Notes: generated by a model from the letters alone, not told the origin. 64,000 nt of DNA from Nitrosomonas communis (GCF_024102715.1 NZ_JAGFJM010000089.1:22449-86448); one strand, 5' to 3'. Counted from the stretch's first letter, positions 35,975-46,940 are shown. Program-made: numbers and translations.

Positions 35975-36427
35975 TTACTCTCCCGCGCGCTCATCAATAC
36001 CGCTTCCTAAATTATAAAGCTCTATTTCAAGCGCTTCGATATTATTCTCGTAAAGCGCCATTTCCTCCATGATTTGTTGCACCCGCTCTTGAGCATTCGA
36101 TTGATTCATCTCTTCGTCAGAAGAATCTGGACGAACTGCTTCACTCATGTGCACTTGCTTTGATTCCTGATCGATTTTCTTATCGATTGCCTCATTTTGC
36201 TGAGGTAATGTTGCGCTTTCTTTTATTGGTGGAATTGCTGAACCGTAACGGACTGCTGGCAATACTGTTATCTTGGGCAAATCAATCCCGCTGGCACCTT
36301 TTATTTCAATATTGGAATAAACGGTTTGACCGTATTGGTCTACATGCTTGTATACTGCTGACTGAGCCATGCTGGCACAACTAAATACAAACAGTGCCAA
36401 GGGCAAGAGTATCGTAATTATCTTCAC
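35975..36427 (-). CDS. DUF4124 protein, exported (second of a tandem pair)
   Basis: 150 residues. A signal peptide (about residues 1-21) is followed by the DUF4124 start YKHVDQYGQTVYSNI. A charged C-terminal helix (about 90-145) is rich in Glu and Gln. Such proteins are common in the periplasm or envelope of betaproteobacteria; function unknown. It follows a paralogue by 3 bases. Confidence 0.78.
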   Translation of the reverse strand: MKIITILLPLALFVFSCASMAQSAVYKHVDQYGQTVYSNIEIKGASGIDLPKITVLPAVRYGSAIPPIKESATLPQQNEAIDKKIDQESKQVHMSEAVRPDSSDEEMNQSNAQERVQQIMEEMALYENNIEALEIELYNLGSGIDERAGE

Positions 36428-36430
36428 TGG

Positions 36431-36925
36431 TTAGAAACTTTCCAGTTCAGTACGCAACGCCATGATATTTCTTTCATGCAATGTTGCTTGATGACGGAGC
36501 TTCTTTATATTTTCATCTTGAAAAGTATGAGCATCAGGTAATAATGGAACAGGATCAGCCATAACCAGTCTTAAATTTTCGATAGCTTTATTTAAAGCAT
36601 GCTGTATCTCTGCCAAGAGTTTTGTTTCTGTAGCTAACTCACTTTCAAGAATCTGCCGGCGATTAACGTCTCGCTGCTTTTGCTGCCCCTCGCTTACTTT
36701 GGGAAAATTTCTAATGGGCAAGGACGCCGGCATCGGGGCTTTTGCTACTGCTTTAGGCTGTGAAGCGCCGGCTTGAAGCTTTTGCCCTTTTTTTGCTGGG
36801 GTGTTGGTATAGGTTACATGACCATTTTCGTCTACAAGCTTATAGATACCCGCTACTGCATAAGAAGCTGTCATCGTTAATAAAATTATCAAAACCGAAG
36901 CAGCAGCAAATTCTTTCTGTCTCAT
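36431..36925 (-). CDS. DUF4124 protein, exported (first of a tandem pair)
   Basis: 164 residues. Signal peptide (about 1-25), then the DUF4124 core IYKLVDENGHVTYTNTPAKKG. The C-terminal part is a long amphipathic helix (LATETKLLAEIQHALNK). It lies 94 bases after glnA on the same strand, a position in which DUF4124 proteins often occur in betaproteobacteria; co-transcription with glnA is plausible. Confidence 0.8.
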   Translation of the reverse strand: MRQKEFAAASVLIILLTMTASYAVAGIYKLVDENGHVTYTNTPAKKGQKLQAGASQPKAVAKAPMPASLPIRNFPKVSEGQQKQRDVNRRQILESELATETKLLAEIQHALNKAIENLRLVMADPVPLLPDAHTFQDENIKKLRHQATLHERNIMALRTELESF

Positions 36926-37019
36926 TGCACCCCTCGACTAAAAATTTAAAGTTAATTAAATTTTCAATCAAATGGCGCCAAGACAATAAAACAATAAACG
37001 CTTAAAATTCGCCTTTTAT

Positions 37020-38429
37020 TTACAAACTGTAATACATTGAAAACTCGATCGGGTGCGTATTAATACGATAGAGCATCGCCTCCTCCATCTTCAACGCGAT
37101 GTAAGCATCGATCATATCATTGGAAAACACACCACCCCGGGTAAGAAATTCACGATCCTTATTGAGGTTCTCAAGGGCCTCCTCCAAGGAATTACAAGTA
37201 CCTGGCACCTTGGATGCTTCTTCAGGAGGAAGATCATAAAGATTTTTATCCATCGGCTCGCCGGGATGAATTTTATTCTGGATACCATCAAGCCCAGCCA
37301 TCAACAATGCGGTAAATGATAGGTATGGATTGGCGAGTGGATCAGGAAAACGTATTTCAATACGCCGTTGCTTTGGATTGCTGGCATGGGGAATACGCAC
37401 TGCAGCAGAACGATTACTGGCAGAATAAGCAATATTGACGGGTGCCTCAAAGCCAGCGACTAATCTTTTGTATGAATTGGTTCCAGGATTCGTTATGGCG
37501 TTCAATGCTTTTGCATGCTTAATAACGCCACCAATGTAATATAGCGCTGTTTCAGACATCCCGGCATAACCATTTCCTGAGAATAGATTTTTTCCATCTT
37601 TCCAGATGGATTGATGGACATGCATGCCAGAACCATTATCACCCACAATAGGCTTTGGCATAAATGTTGCTGTCTTTCCATAAGAGTGTGCGACATTATG
37701 CACAACATATTTAAGCATCTGATTCCAGTCTGCGCGCTTTACTAAACTATTAAATCGAGTGCCAATTTCACATTGCCCCGCATTGGCAACTTCATGATGA
37801 TGAACCTCAACACTAATCCCCATTTCTTCCAGAACAAGGCACATCGCCGAGCGGATATCATGTAACGAATCAACTGGCGGCACAGGAAAGTAACCACCTT
37901 TGATAGTAGGCCGATGTCCAATATTGCCACTCTCGTATTTCTTTTTTGAACTCCAGGCAGCTTCCTCAGACTCGATCTCCAGGAAACAACCTGCCATACT
38001 GGTTTGCCAGCGTACAGAATCAAAGATAAAAAACTCAAGCTCAGGACCGAAGTAGGCAACATCTCCAATACCTGTCGATTTAAGGTAGACTTCACCGCGC
38101 TTTGCTAGTGAACGTGGATCGCGGTTATAGCCTTGCCCGTCAGAAGGATCAACCACATCACAAGTAAGAAACAATGTTGCTTCATCCATGAAAGGATCCA
38201 TCGTCGCGGTCTCTGGATCAGGCATGAGCAGCATATCTGAAGCATGAATCCCCTTCCAGCCAGAAATAGAAGAACCATCAAACGCATGTCCATCCTCAAA
38301 TTTGTCCGCGGTGAACGTATGAGCAGGAACCGTTACATGATGCTCCTTGCCATTGGTATCAGTAAAACGCAGATCAACAAATTTAACTTCATGGTCTTGA
38401 ATTTTTTTTAAAACATCAGCTACCGCCAT
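37020..38429 (-). CDS. glnA: glutamine synthetase, type I
   Basis: 469 residues. Makes glutamine from glutamate, ammonia and ATP, the central ammonia-assimilation step. Blocks seen: [52 protein letters not shown], and [16 protein letters not shown]. The adenylylation loop NLYDLPPEE keeps its Tyr (about residue 398), so activity is probably controlled by covalent modification. GGAG at 38437-38440 supports the start. No ntrB/ntrC genes follow. Confidence 0.96.
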   Translation of the reverse strand: MAVADVLKKIQDHEVKFVDLRFTDTNGKEHHVTVPAHTFTADKFEDGHAFDGSSISGWKGIHASDMLLMPDPETATMDPFMDEATLFLTCDVVDPSDGQGYNRDPRSLAKRGEVYLKSTGIGDVAYFGPELEFFIFDSVRWQTSMAGCFLEIESEEAAWSSKKKYESGNIGHRPTIKGGYFPVPPVDSLHDIRSAMCLVLEEMGISVEVHHHEVANAGQCEIGTRFNSLVKRADWNQMLKYVVHNVAHSYGKTATFMPKPIVGDNGSGMHVHQSIWKDGKNLFSGNGYAGMSETALYYIGGVIKHAKALNAITNPGTNSYKRLVAGFEAPVNIAYSASNRSAAVRIPHASNPKQRRIEIRFPDPLANPYLSFTALLMAGLDGIQNKIHPGEPMDKNLYDLPPEEASKVPGTCNSLEEALENLNKDREFLTRGGVFSNDMIDAYIALKMEEAMLYRINTHPIEFSMYYSL

Positions 38430-38999
38430 TATTTATCTCCAGACAGGCATTGTGGTTTTTTTAAAAGTTATTTAAGAAAATTGTTTATTGTATGTAGCGC
38501 GAAATATGAAGAAATAATGCCTTTGATACGCAACAAAGAACAGATTCTTGCAAACGTAATGCATACCTGAGTGTATATAGTGCTTTATATTCAAAAACAT
38601 TATTCTAGGAATGCTCGTATCACGCAGATATTAGCTATTGATGATCCGGCACAGACTTTCTGATCATCAGAAAACTAATCTTCAATCTGCAATTTTACCT
38701 ATTTGCTAATTATATAATAATCCTGCAATTCTGCCTTCTTTGCTAATTGCCGTTCAAGTATATCTGCTACGTCTCTCTCACGCTCATCAAACTATCAGTT
38801 TTTCGATGCGATCAGTCCTTTAGTTCATGTTGAAACGACTCCTGCGATCTCAGCATGCATTCTGCGCAACGGTTCAGCGCATGCTACCCTGCCCCACTGT
38901 ACCGGCATATTGGCATTGCCGTTTTGACGTTTTTTATCCTGGCTGATCGTTCTTGCACTCTTTGCATAAGAGCCAGAGATTTATTGATATGATTAACCG
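38430..38999. other. 570-base divergent intergenic region, glnA / hslR
   Basis: AT-rich, with no open frame that looks like a gene. It should hold the glnA promoter on the minus strand and the hslR promoter on the plus strand. I looked for a sigma-54 box (GG-N10-GC) before glnA and did not find a good one. The only clear structure is the inverted repeat at 38657-38673. Confidence 0.6.
38657..38673. repeat. 8+1+8 inverted repeat upstream of glnA
   Basis: TTTCTGAT-C-ATCAGAAA, perfect dyad. A possible operator in the glnA/hslR gap, about 230 bases from the glnA start; no known regulator recognised. Confidence 0.4.
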
Positions 39000-39395
39000 A
39001 TGACGACAAAAAACGATATCGAAAAATTCCGCATTGACAAATGGCTTTATGCCGCACGTTTTTTTAAAACGCGCTCTTTAGCGGCAGAAGCGGTAGAGCG
39101 AAGCAAAGTACACATCAACGGTATGCGGGTAAAGCCAGCTAAGATTGTAACGACAGGAGACATGCTCACCATTCGGATTGGGCATTATCAATACGAAATT
39201 AAAGTGCTAGCTTTATCCAATAAGCGCGGCTCTGCAGTGGAAGCGCAAAAACTATATGAGGAAAGCGACGCAAGTCGGGAAACACGTGCTGCACTTGCGG
39301 AGCAAATTAAAATGCAGTCACAGCAATTTTATACCAAAGGCAGACCCACCAAACGTGACCGGCGTGAAATAGAACGCTTCAGGAATCAGGAATAG
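39000..39395 (+). CDS. hslR: S4-domain RNA-binding heat shock protein Hsp15
   Basis: 131 residues. S4 domain at the N-terminus (FRIDKWLYAARFFKTRSLAAEAV and KVHINGMRVKPAK), then a basic tail (KGRPTKRDRREIERF). Hsp15 binds free 50S subunits carrying stalled nascent chains. Length and tail fit HslR rather than RluB or ribosomal S4. No clear Shine-Dalgarno sequence. Followed by the recQ remnant. Confidence 0.9.
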   Translation: MTTKNDIEKFRIDKWLYAARFFKTRSLAAEAVERSKVHINGMRVKPAKIVTTGDMLTIRIGHYQYEIKVLALSNKRGSAVEAQKLYEESDASRETRAALAEQIKMQSQQFYTKGRPTKRDRREIERFRNQE

Positions 39396-39457
39396 CATTA
39401 GCTCATGAACCGATTGGTTAATCAGTTTTTGTCAGACAAACAAAAACTTTCAAATCG

Positions 39458-39855
39458 ATGTCTCGTGCACTTACCATCCTCAGAGACATATTCGGCTATA
39501 GCGAGTTCCGCGGACAACAAGCTAAAATCATCGCTCATGTGGCTAGCAGTCATGTTTGCCTGGTATTGATGCCAACCGGTATATAGCTCTTGAACTTTAT
39601 TCATACTGGACATGCAGGCGACATCGGCATCGCTTACTGACTGTTTGTCCCGCAAGAAGGTCGAGAAAACATCAACATAGCGGACTGAAAATGGCATCCC
39701 AGCAATTCCCTATCACGCTGGTATAAGCGCTCAGGCACGTAAGGAACAGCAGGAAAAATTCTTTACATGAGAAAGATATCGTAGTGATTGCCACAACAGC
39801 TTGTGGCTTAGAAATTAATAAACCGGATACGTATGTCCTCTACCTGAACCTCTAT
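39458..39855 (+). pseudogene. recQ: decayed recQ helicase remnant
   Basis: Reading the plus strand from ATG 39458 gives RALTILRDIFGYSEFRGQQ then CLVLMPTG, the RecQ N-terminus up to the Walker A threshold, then a TAG (39584-39586). The same frame continues LLNFIHTGHAGDIGIAY to a TGA. One frame over the text resumes as CLSRKKVEKT, a stop, then GIPAIPYHAG, and after another shift KDIVVIATTACGLEINKPD, all in RecQ order (motifs IV-V). About 170 residues between MPTG and LLNFI, the helicase core, are missing. Several stops, frameshifts and an internal deletion show it is dead. The 3' end is approximate. Confidence 0.8.
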
Positions 39856-40281
39856 TTTGTCAAATTCCCAGAATTTGTAACAACAAAGTTACACCTCTCA
39901 AAAAAACGGGATAATCAAGCTGTCTTGCTCTCAGAGCGCTCACTATGATTCTCTTCATAAGCTCTCTGATGATTTATCAATCTTCATATTAGAGCTTGAT
40001 CATATTTGATGTTGTAACTGCAAGAAATTGAATTGTTTTTGGATACTTTTTCCAAGAACAATATCACTTGTTAATTTCTATGTTGTACAAAAGCAACATA
40101 TTGTTGCTTAGAATTGAAAATTTAGTCGTTTTTTGTTGCGTGACTGATTTGTGTTGGGCACAATCTGCCTAACCTTTCCAGTTCGGAAGGCCTGGATAAT
40201 GAAAAGCGTTCGATAAGAATGAGTTTAATCGATTTTAAGCATGACGATCCCCGTCTTTTTAATTTTAAAGGAGAGTTTCAC
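39856..40281. other. 426-base region upstream of the porin gene
   Basis: AT-rich and without a credible gene. It must contain the porin promoter; I could not pick a -35/-10 pair with confidence. Structure of note is the inverted repeat at 40091-40109. A short in-frame extension of the porin frame (from 40219) is leader sequence rather than protein. Confidence 0.55.
40091..40109. repeat. 8+3+8 inverted repeat upstream of porin
   Basis: AAGCAACA-TAT-TGTTGCTT, a perfect dyad about 170 bases before the porin ATG. A possible operator. Confidence 0.45.
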
Positions 40282-41502
40282 ATGAAAAAGAAACTAATCG
40301 CGTTGGTGGTAGCTGGTGCACTTGCAGCCCCAGTAGTTGCCACTGCACAAGGTACACATGTAACCATTTTTGGACGGATTCAAGCTGAATATGCTACGGT
40401 AGATATTGATGGTAATGGCGCCCAAACCGGTGTGCTTGATGATGCAGCTCAATCACGCTGGGGTCTGCATGTTGCCGAAGATCTCGGAATGGGTCTCAGA
40501 GCCATGGGTCGCGTCGAATTCGGTTTCAACCCGGGTGCAGGCAGCACACAAACTTCGCGGGAACAATGGGTTGGTCTTGGCGGCAATCAATGGGGTGAAC
40601 TCAAATTTGGTCGTGTTCAATCACCCTTTAAGGATTTCGCCGGCGGCCACACTATTGATCCTTTTGCCTACACCAGCTTGCACGCCAATGGCAGCGGTGG
40701 TTTGATGACCGCAAATCTAAATGGTTTTGGGGCAGGTGATAATAGCTTTGTCAACAGCGCGGTTCGCTATGATTCACCCTCGGTTGAAGGATTCTCAATG
40801 TCAGCCCTGTTGATGCCAGGCGATGCCAGAAAACTGGATCCGGTATTAGGTGCCGATGGACGCAACTCCGGCGGTGAAGATGGTGAATGGGACTTCCAGA
40901 TTGCAGGTAAATACAGCGGCCAGTTCGATGCACTCGGTTTCGACATTTTTGGTGGTTATTCACGTGATAACATCAGCAATCGTATGAAATCATTAGCTAA
41001 TATAATCGATGATGAGGAAATCTGGCGTGGTGGTGCATTGGTCTCGATTGCCGATCTGCGTATTCGTGGTCAGTATGAATATGTCAACAATGCTAATCCT
41101 TTAGGCGGTGCAGCCTCCTGTACTGATGCTGCTGCTTTTGGGCAAGCCGCTACGAACGCTCTGTTCGGAGGTCAAACTTCAGGCACTCTTGATGGACGCG
41201 GTCAATGTAACTCGGCCATGAATGCCAACGGTGATGGTTATCTCTGGATAGCAGGCGCCGATTACACGATCGGCAACACCATGCTAGTGGTACAGGGTGG
41301 TATGACCCGTGCCGACAGTCTTGCAGGTGGAGCCGGCAAGAAAGATGTTGAAAACATTACTGCAGGTGTTATTCATAGCCTGAGCAAACGTTCCAGTCTG
41401 TTTGGTGGTTATCAGCGCGTCTGGGTAAAAGACAGAAATGTAGCGCCAGGTACAGACACAGATCGTAATGTTTATTCAGTAGGCCTGCGTCACGATTTCT
41501 AA
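40282..41502 (+). CDS. Gram-negative outer membrane porin
   Basis: 406 residues from the ATG at 40282, which is preceded by AAGGAG (40268-40273) and gives a proper signal peptide (MKKKLIALVVAGALAAP, ending ATA-QG). The mature protein begins THVTIFGRIQAEYATVDIDG, the classic porin_4 first strand, has the family text QWGELKFGRVQSPFKD, and ends VYSVGLRHDF with the C-terminal Phe needed for outer membrane insertion. A trimeric 16-strand general diffusion porin is expected. A strong terminator follows at 41528. Confidence 0.93.
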   Translation: MKKKLIALVVAGALAAPVVATAQGTHVTIFGRIQAEYATVDIDGNGAQTGVLDDAAQSRWGLHVAEDLGMGLRAMGRVEFGFNPGAGSTQTSREQWVGLGGNQWGELKFGRVQSPFKDFAGGHTIDPFAYTSLHANGSGGLMTANLNGFGAGDNSFVNSAVRYDSPSVEGFSMSALLMPGDARKLDPVLGADGRNSGGEDGEWDFQIAGKYSGQFDALGFDIFGGYSRDNISNRMKSLANIIDDEEIWRGGALVSIADLRIRGQYEYVNNANPLGGAASCTDAAAFGQAATNALFGGQTSGTLDGRGQCNSAMNANGDGYLWIAGADYTIGNTMLVVQGGMTRADSLAGGAGKKDVENITAGVIHSLSKRSSLFGGYQRVWVKDRNVAPGTDTDRNVYSVGLRHDF

Positions 41503-41527
41503 TCCAGTTTCGATAAGAGCAGAAAAA

Positions 41528-41551
41528 GGCACTCTCTGGAGTGCCTTTTTT
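41528..41551 (+). terminator. intrinsic terminator of the porin gene
   Basis: GGCACTC (41528-41534), loop TCTG, GAGTGCC (41539-41545), then T6 (41546-41551). Flanking A and T runs lengthen the stem and may also stop transcription from the minus-strand side. Confidence 0.9.
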
Positions 41552-41611
41552 ATTGGAGAAAATACTTGTGGCAGCGAGACATAGCTGTCAGCTAACGCTA
41601 TCGCAGCAAAA

Positions 41612-43105
41612 TTAGCGGCGATTCTTGCCCAGGATAGAGCCGAGTACTCCCCGTAAAATCTGCCGGCCAATCTCTGTGCCCACAGTTCGGGCAGCGCTTT
41701 TAGCCACTGTTTCTATGATTCCCTGAGATTGGCGTCCTGATCTTTTGTTATCCGCTTGCTGCCCCAGTAGGTCGCGCCAGTCAAATGCACGATCGCTTTC
41801 TGACAATATTTCTGTACCGGTTTTCCTGTTAACCTGTTCTTTCAGAATTTCATAAGCTGATTCGCGATCGATAGTTTCCTCGTAGTACCCAAAAACACCG
41901 GAATCACGAATTATTTGCTGCCGCTCCTGATCAGTTACAGGACCAAGGCGGCTCATGGGTGGAAAAATCTTGCCAATCTCAACGGGATGGGGGCGCCCCT
42001 TCTCATCCAGAAAAGAAATCAAAGCCTCGCCTACGCCCAGTTCGGTAATTTTCGTTTCTACATTGATGCCAGGATTGGAACGGAATGTTTGGGCAGCAGA
42101 TTTAACCGCTTTCTGATCTCTGGGAGTAAAAGCACGCAATGCATGTTGCACCCGATTGCCTAGCTGTCCCAGCACAACATCGGGAATATCCAGCGGGTTC
42201 TGGCTGACAAAATAGATCCCCACTGCTTTCGAGCGAATCAATCGCACCACCTGCTCAATCTTATCCAGTAGCACTTTAGGCGCGTCGTTGAACAGCAGAT
42301 GCGCTTCATCGAAAAAAAACACCAGTCTAGGTTTGTCCACATCCCCTACTTCAGTTAGATTTTCATATAGTTCTGAAAGCAGCCACAGCAACAAAGTAGC
42401 ATAAAGACGAGGCGTATTATGGAGCATCTCAGCCGACAAAATACTGATCACACCGCGACCATGTACATCAGTTTGCATGAGATGCGCAAAATTCAGCATC
42501 GGCTCACCAAATAGATACTCGCCTCCTTCATGCTCCAACTGCAATAATCCCCGCTGAATCGCGCCTACAGATGCAGCTGAAATATTGCCATATTCTGCCG
42601 CCAGGCTTCGTGCATTCTGCGAAGCGTACTGTAGCATGGCGCGCAAATCTTTCAGATCCAGTAACAACCAGCCCTGATCATCCGCAATCTTGAATATTGC
42701 TGTTAATACGCCTGTCTGGGTATCGTTGAGATTAAGCATACGTGCGAGCAACAAGGGCCCCATATCGGAGATGGTTGCACGTACAGGATGTCCCTTCTTC
42801 CCAAAGACATCCCAATAAACAACCGGATTAGCCGCATATGCAATAGGCGTTAATCCAAGCTCCTTAGCCCGCGCCTCCACTTTCACGTTGCCGCCGCCGG
42901 CCTGACCAAGCCCGGACAGATCACCTTTAATATCTGCCATAAACACGGGAATGCCAGCCCGGGAGAATTGTTCAGCCAGAAGCTGCAAAGTCACCGTCTT
43001 ACCTGTGCCAGTCGCTCCAGCAATCAGGCCATGGCGATTGGCCATAGGAAGCAAGAGATCAAGCATCGATCTTTCAGACTGCGCTATGATTAGTCTATCA
43101 TTCAT
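41612..43105 (-). CDS. HerA-like ATPase, DUF853 family (YjgR-like)
   Basis: 497 residues. Walker A is GATGTGKT (about residues 29-36), followed by [14 protein letters not shown]; Walker B is [15 protein letters not shown]; later [16 protein letters not shown] and [18 protein letters not shown] match the DUF853/YjgR branch of the HerA/FtsK superfamily. The last 60 residues ([19 protein letters not shown]) form a Gly/Arg-rich tail. Function in bacteria is not settled; DNA or membrane-associated motor activity is inferred. Convergent with the porin gene. The 215 bases upstream to 43320 hold no gene. Confidence 0.87.
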   Translation of the reverse strand: MNDRLIIAQSERSMLDLLLPMANRHGLIAGATGTGKTVTLQLLAEQFSRAGIPVFMADIKGDLSGLGQAGGGNVKVEARAKELGLTPIAYAANPVVYWDVFGKKGHPVRATISDMGPLLLARMLNLNDTQTGVLTAIFKIADDQGWLLLDLKDLRAMLQYASQNARSLAAEYGNISAASVGAIQRGLLQLEHEGGEYLFGEPMLNFAHLMQTDVHGRGVISILSAEMLHNTPRLYATLLLWLLSELYENLTEVGDVDKPRLVFFFDEAHLLFNDAPKVLLDKIEQVVRLIRSKAVGIYFVSQNPLDIPDVVLGQLGNRVQHALRAFTPRDQKAVKSAAQTFRSNPGINVETKITELGVGEALISFLDEKGRPHPVEIGKIFPPMSRLGPVTDQERQQIIRDSGVFGYYEETIDRESAYEILKEQVNRKTGTEILSESDRAFDWRDLLGQQADNKRSGRQSQGIIETVAKSAARTVGTEIGRQILRGVLGSILGKNRR

Positions 43106-43320
43106 AATTTGATTGGAAATAAGGATTAAAAAATCAGATTCATTTGCAAAATAATTTGCTAATCTATTTATTTCAATGTTATCAGCTGGAATATTTCTTG
43201 CCTACTTGCCCGGTTTCCCGACAACAGAAATAGTTGCGCCTGCAATACCAAATCTGCAAGTAAATTGCTCTACAATAGTCGTTTGACTACTTTCGCTAAT
43301 CATCTGAATTTCAAATCATC

Positions 43321-44853
43321 ATGCCTTTTGATCCGGTTATTCTTTGGACTGATGCATTAGTCTATTTACTTGCTGCTGCCGCGGTCACTATGGGCTGGTA
43401 CATACGGCGTCATTCGCATCTGCTCACGCCATGGCGGCGGATAACACATAGCGCAAGCGGTATGGCTGCATTTACCATCTTGGTTTTCTTTATCCTGATC
43501 GGATTGCTCGATACTATCCATTTCCGCCCTGCATTGGACAATAACACAGGTAATCGGGATGAAAAAGTTTACAGCGTAGAAGTTTTGAGTCTTTTTGATA
43601 TCATCGCGACGCCGTTGCGCACCCGGGTAGAAAAAACATACTCAGCTCCCCTCTCAGCCCATCTCTATGCAAAAGAAACTGTGGAATTACCCAGTGGCAG
43701 CCAAACGCGAGAATTCACTCGATTGATGTTTGGCGGTGCGCATTTAGAGGATCCTGAAACGCAGCGAATAGGTGATATTACCAAACGATCAATAGCAGGT
43801 GCAGGATGGGGATTATTGGCCTGGGGTGTGATTGTGATAGCTTTGGGTATGCTTCTGGCCAGGCAGCATCATACAAATTTTTTGCACATGCAACTCACTA
43901 TCTGGCGCGGCATGACTGAAACACCCTGGTACGCAATATTAATTACGCTTGGACTGATATTCATCTTGCTAGGCATGATCATTGCGTTATCCAGCCATTA
44001 TTATGTGCTTGGCACTGATAAAGTAGGACAGGATGTACTATATCAATCGCTTAAGAGTATTCGCACCGGACTCGTGATTGGCACGCTGACCACGCTAATC
44101 ATGCTCCCTTTTGCGCTTCTATTAGGAATCGCCGCTGGCTATTTCCGCGGCTGGGTCGATGATGTCATTCAATATACCTACACGACATTAAGCTCGATTC
44201 CCAGTGTTCTGCTCATTGCCGCTGCAGTTCTGATGATGCAGGTATATATCGAAACCCATCCAGAAATGTTTGATACTGTTTCGGCACGCGCTGATTTACG
44301 CTTATTGTTCCTTTGTATCATACTCGGAATCACCAGTTGGACTGGCCTGTGCCGACTATTACGCGGGGAAACCCTGAAATTGCGTGAAATGGAATATATT
44401 CAGGCCGCACATGCATTTGCTGTTTCACATTGGCGGATTATCAGCCGCCATATTCTCCCCAACCTCATGCATATCGTGCTGATTGCTATCGTCATGGATT
44501 TCAGCGGCCTGGTGCTGGCAGAAGCCGTACTTTCCTATGTGGGAGTCGGCGTTGATCCTTCCATGATCAGTTTTGGTACCATGATTAATGCCGCAAGATT
44601 AGAAATGGCACGAGAGCCAATGGTGTGGTGGACGCTGCTGGCAGCATTCGGATTCATGTTTATCCTGGTGTTAAGCGCAAACCTTTTTGCTGATGCCGTT
44701 CAGAACGCATTTAATCCGCGCATTAGAACGCTATCAGAAAGAGCCAGCAAGTCATCCAGTCGAGCAGGTAACATGCCGCAAGCAAATACTTCCTCATCCA
44801 GCAGGACGATTTCCTCCACTGCTCCAGAAATAAAGGAAACAGCACACTCATGA
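43321..44853 (+). CDS. peptide ABC transporter permease (DppC/OppC-like) with long N-terminal extension
   Basis: 510 residues, about 200 more than usual DppC. The C-terminal two thirds is a standard permease: GTDKVGQDVLYQSLKSIRTG, GYFRGWVDDVIQY, the EAA loop EYIQAAHAFAVSHWRIISRHI, and VLSYVGVGVDPSMISFG. The N-terminal part has extra membrane helices (about 15-35, 47-65 and 165-185) and a periplasmic segment. A Ser-rich tail ends the protein. Coupled to the double-ATPase gene by an ATGA overlap. No partner DppB-type permease or binding protein lies in the window. Confidence 0.87.
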   Translation: MPFDPVILWTDALVYLLAAAAVTMGWYIRRHSHLLTPWRRITHSASGMAAFTILVFFILIGLLDTIHFRPALDNNTGNRDEKVYSVEVLSLFDIIATPLRTRVEKTYSAPLSAHLYAKETVELPSGSQTREFTRLMFGGAHLEDPETQRIGDITKRSIAGAGWGLLAWGVIVIALGMLLARQHHTNFLHMQLTIWRGMTETPWYAILITLGLIFILLGMIIALSSHYYVLGTDKVGQDVLYQSLKSIRTGLVIGTLTTLIMLPFALLLGIAAGYFRGWVDDVIQYTYTTLSSIPSVLLIAAAVLMMQVYIETHPEMFDTVSARADLRLLFLCIILGITSWTGLCRLLRGETLKLREMEYIQAAHAFAVSHWRIISRHILPNLMHIVLIAIVMDFSGLVLAEAVLSYVGVGVDPSMISFGTMINAARLEMAREPMVWWTLLAAFGFMFILVLSANLFADAVQNAFNPRIRTLSERASKSSSRAGNMPQANTSSSSRTISSTAPEIKETAHS

Positions 44854-46910
44854 CGCCATTGCTGGAAATTAAACAACTTAGAACGATTCTGCATACAGGC
44901 TCAGAACCTGTCCGTGCAGTAGACGGACTAGGGTTAAAAATTTTCAAAGGCGAGACATTCGCGCTCTTAGGAGAATCAGGTTGCGGTAAATCCATGACAG
45001 CACTTTCCATCATGCGCTTGTTACCGGAAACAGCAGAAATCATTGAAGGCCATATCAAGATTAATGGCAATGATTTACTGCTGTTACCAGAAACCGCCAT
45101 GCGAAAGATACGAGGCAAACGCATCAGCATGATTTTTCAGGAACCGATGCTCAGTCTGAATCCAGTCATGACTATCGCATCACAAATTGAAGAAGTGCTC
45201 AGGCAACACTTTGATTTGCATGCTACCGAGATACAAAAGCGCATACTGGATATATTGCAGCAGGTAGGCATCCCGGATGCATCGCGCCGCATGGCTGATT
45301 ATCCGTTCCAGTTCTCTGGCGGCATGAAGCAACGTGTAATGATCGCCATGGCACTTGCAGGACAGCCAGAGCTCCTTATCGCCGATGAGCCGACAACCGC
45401 GCTCGATGTCACCATCCAGGCACAAGTGCTGGATCTCATGCGCGAGCTACAGCAACGCAGCCACATGGCAATCCTGCTGATCACCCATGACTTGGGAGTG
45501 GTGGCAGAAATGGCGCACCGCGTTGCTGTCATGTACGCCGGAGAAATTATCGAAACCGCAACACGTGAAGATTTTTTTCGGCAGCCTGCTCACCCTTATT
45601 CTCAGAAATTATTTGCTGCTCTGCCAACGAAAAGCAAACGCAACCAGGGCTTGGCTGTAATCAGCGGTAATGTTCCTCCCCTGTCACAACTATTCCGAGG
45701 CTGCCGCTTTGCCGACCGCTGCGATCATGCCTGGGAATTATGCCGCCAAACAGCGCCAGAGTGGATCGAAATAACGCCTGGTCATCAGGTAAAATGCCAT
45801 CTGTTCAGCGAATCAGAAGAATTAAACCACCCAGTTCAAATATCAGCACAAACAACTGCACTCGCCAATTCTGATAAGGTAGCCCCTCATCATGCTGCTG
45901 CACTGTTGCACGTCAGTGATCTTAAAATTCATTTTCCTATCCATAAAGGCCTGCTGAAACATATTGTTGGCTACATCAAAGCAGTAGATGGCGTTTCACT
46001 CACGATTGCAGCGGGGAAAACATTGGCGCTAGTAGGTGAATCAGGCTGTGGCAAGACCACGGTAGGTAAAGGTATTTGCCAACTCATCCCTCCCACGACA
46101 GGGAGCGTACAACTCGATGGTGCCGAACTCACAGGATTGGCACGCAATCAACTACGCAAGAAGCGGGCTGAATTTCAGATTATCTTTCAGGATCCCTACT
46201 CATCCCTCAACCCTAGAATGCGTATCATCGATATCATAGAAGAAGGAATGAATGCACTTGATTCTGACCATCGCGATAAAATAAAACCAGATTACCAACT
46301 ATCATCAAATCGAACAGAAAATGAGATTGATGAACTCTTGCAACGCGTGGGTTTGCCCGCAGAAGCAAAATGGCGTTATCCACATGAGTTCTCGGGCGGT
46401 CAGCGCCAGCGGATCGCAATAGCACGTGCCTTAGCGGTTAATCCCAAATTATTGATTTGTGATGAGCCAACCAGCGCTCTGGATGTTTCCGTACAAGCAC
46501 AAATCCTAAATTTGCTCAGAACTTTACAGCAGAGCCTGGGTCTTGCTTATTTATTCATTACACACAATATAGCGGTAGTAGAATATTTGGCTGACGAAGT
46601 AGCAGTCATGTATCTGGGGAAAATTGTAGAACAGGGTCATGTGGATGAAGTGCTAAACACACCCAAGCATCCTTATACACAGGCACTGCTATCATCAGTA
46701 CCCGTGATCGAAGCAACTTCCAAGCGCAAAAGTATCCATTTAAAGAGCGAACTACCTTCCCCCGCCAATACGCCGTCAGGATGCTATTTTCACCCCCGCT
46801 GCCCCTACGTAATGCCAATTTGTCACGAAATCTATCCAGATAAAAGCGTATTTAGCCCGACACATAGTGCTCATTGCTATCTTTATGCGCAAAATCAAAA
46901 TTCAGTATAA
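44850..46910 (+). CDS. peptide ABC transporter ATPase, two fused nucleotide-binding domains
   Basis: 686 residues. Two full ABC domains in tandem. The first has GESGCGKS (about residues 44-51), FSGGMKQR and [14 protein letters not shown]; the second has GESGCGKTT (about 396-404), FSGGQRQR and [14 protein letters not shown]. Each is followed by an oligopeptide/dipeptide C-terminal extension with Cys ([15 protein letters not shown] and [14 protein letters not shown]), which in Opp/Dpp ATPases can bind an iron-sulfur cluster. The arrangement matches YejF/DdpDF-type fusions and supplies both ATPases for the preceding permease. Confidence 0.92.
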   Translation: MTPLLEIKQLRTILHTGSEPVRAVDGLGLKIFKGETFALLGESGCGKSMTALSIMRLLPETAEIIEGHIKINGNDLLLLPETAMRKIRGKRISMIFQEPMLSLNPVMTIASQIEEVLRQHFDLHATEIQKRILDILQQVGIPDASRRMADYPFQFSGGMKQRVMIAMALAGQPELLIADEPTTALDVTIQAQVLDLMRELQQRSHMAILLITHDLGVVAEMAHRVAVMYAGEIIETATREDFFRQPAHPYSQKLFAALPTKSKRNQGLAVISGNVPPLSQLFRGCRFADRCDHAWELCRQTAPEWIEITPGHQVKCHLFSESEELNHPVQISAQTTALANSDKVAPHHAAALLHVSDLKIHFPIHKGLLKHIVGYIKAVDGVSLTIAAGKTLALVGESGCGKTTVGKGICQLIPPTTGSVQLDGAELTGLARNQLRKKRAEFQIIFQDPYSSLNPRMRIIDIIEEGMNALDSDHRDKIKPDYQLSSNRTENEIDELLQRVGLPAEAKWRYPHEFSGGQRQRIAIARALAVNPKLLICDEPTSALDVSVQAQILNLLRTLQQSLGLAYLFITHNIAVVEYLADEVAVMYLGKIVEQGHVDEVLNTPKHPYTQALLSSVPVIEATSKRKSIHLKSELPSPANTPSGCYFHPRCPYVMPICHEIYPDKSVFSPTHSAHCYLYAQNQNSV

Positions 46911-46940
46911 CTAGCCATTAAGTATTAAGGATTTTCAACC

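Noticed and set aside
38430-38700. Sigma-54 promoter for glnA
   Set aside because: No convincing GG-N10-GC element with the TGGCAC/TTGCA context on the minus strand.
39422-39697. 91-residue open frame on the minus strand
   Set aside because: It lies opposite the recQ remnant, whose plus-strand text is clearly RecQ-like; the minus frame has no family resemblance.
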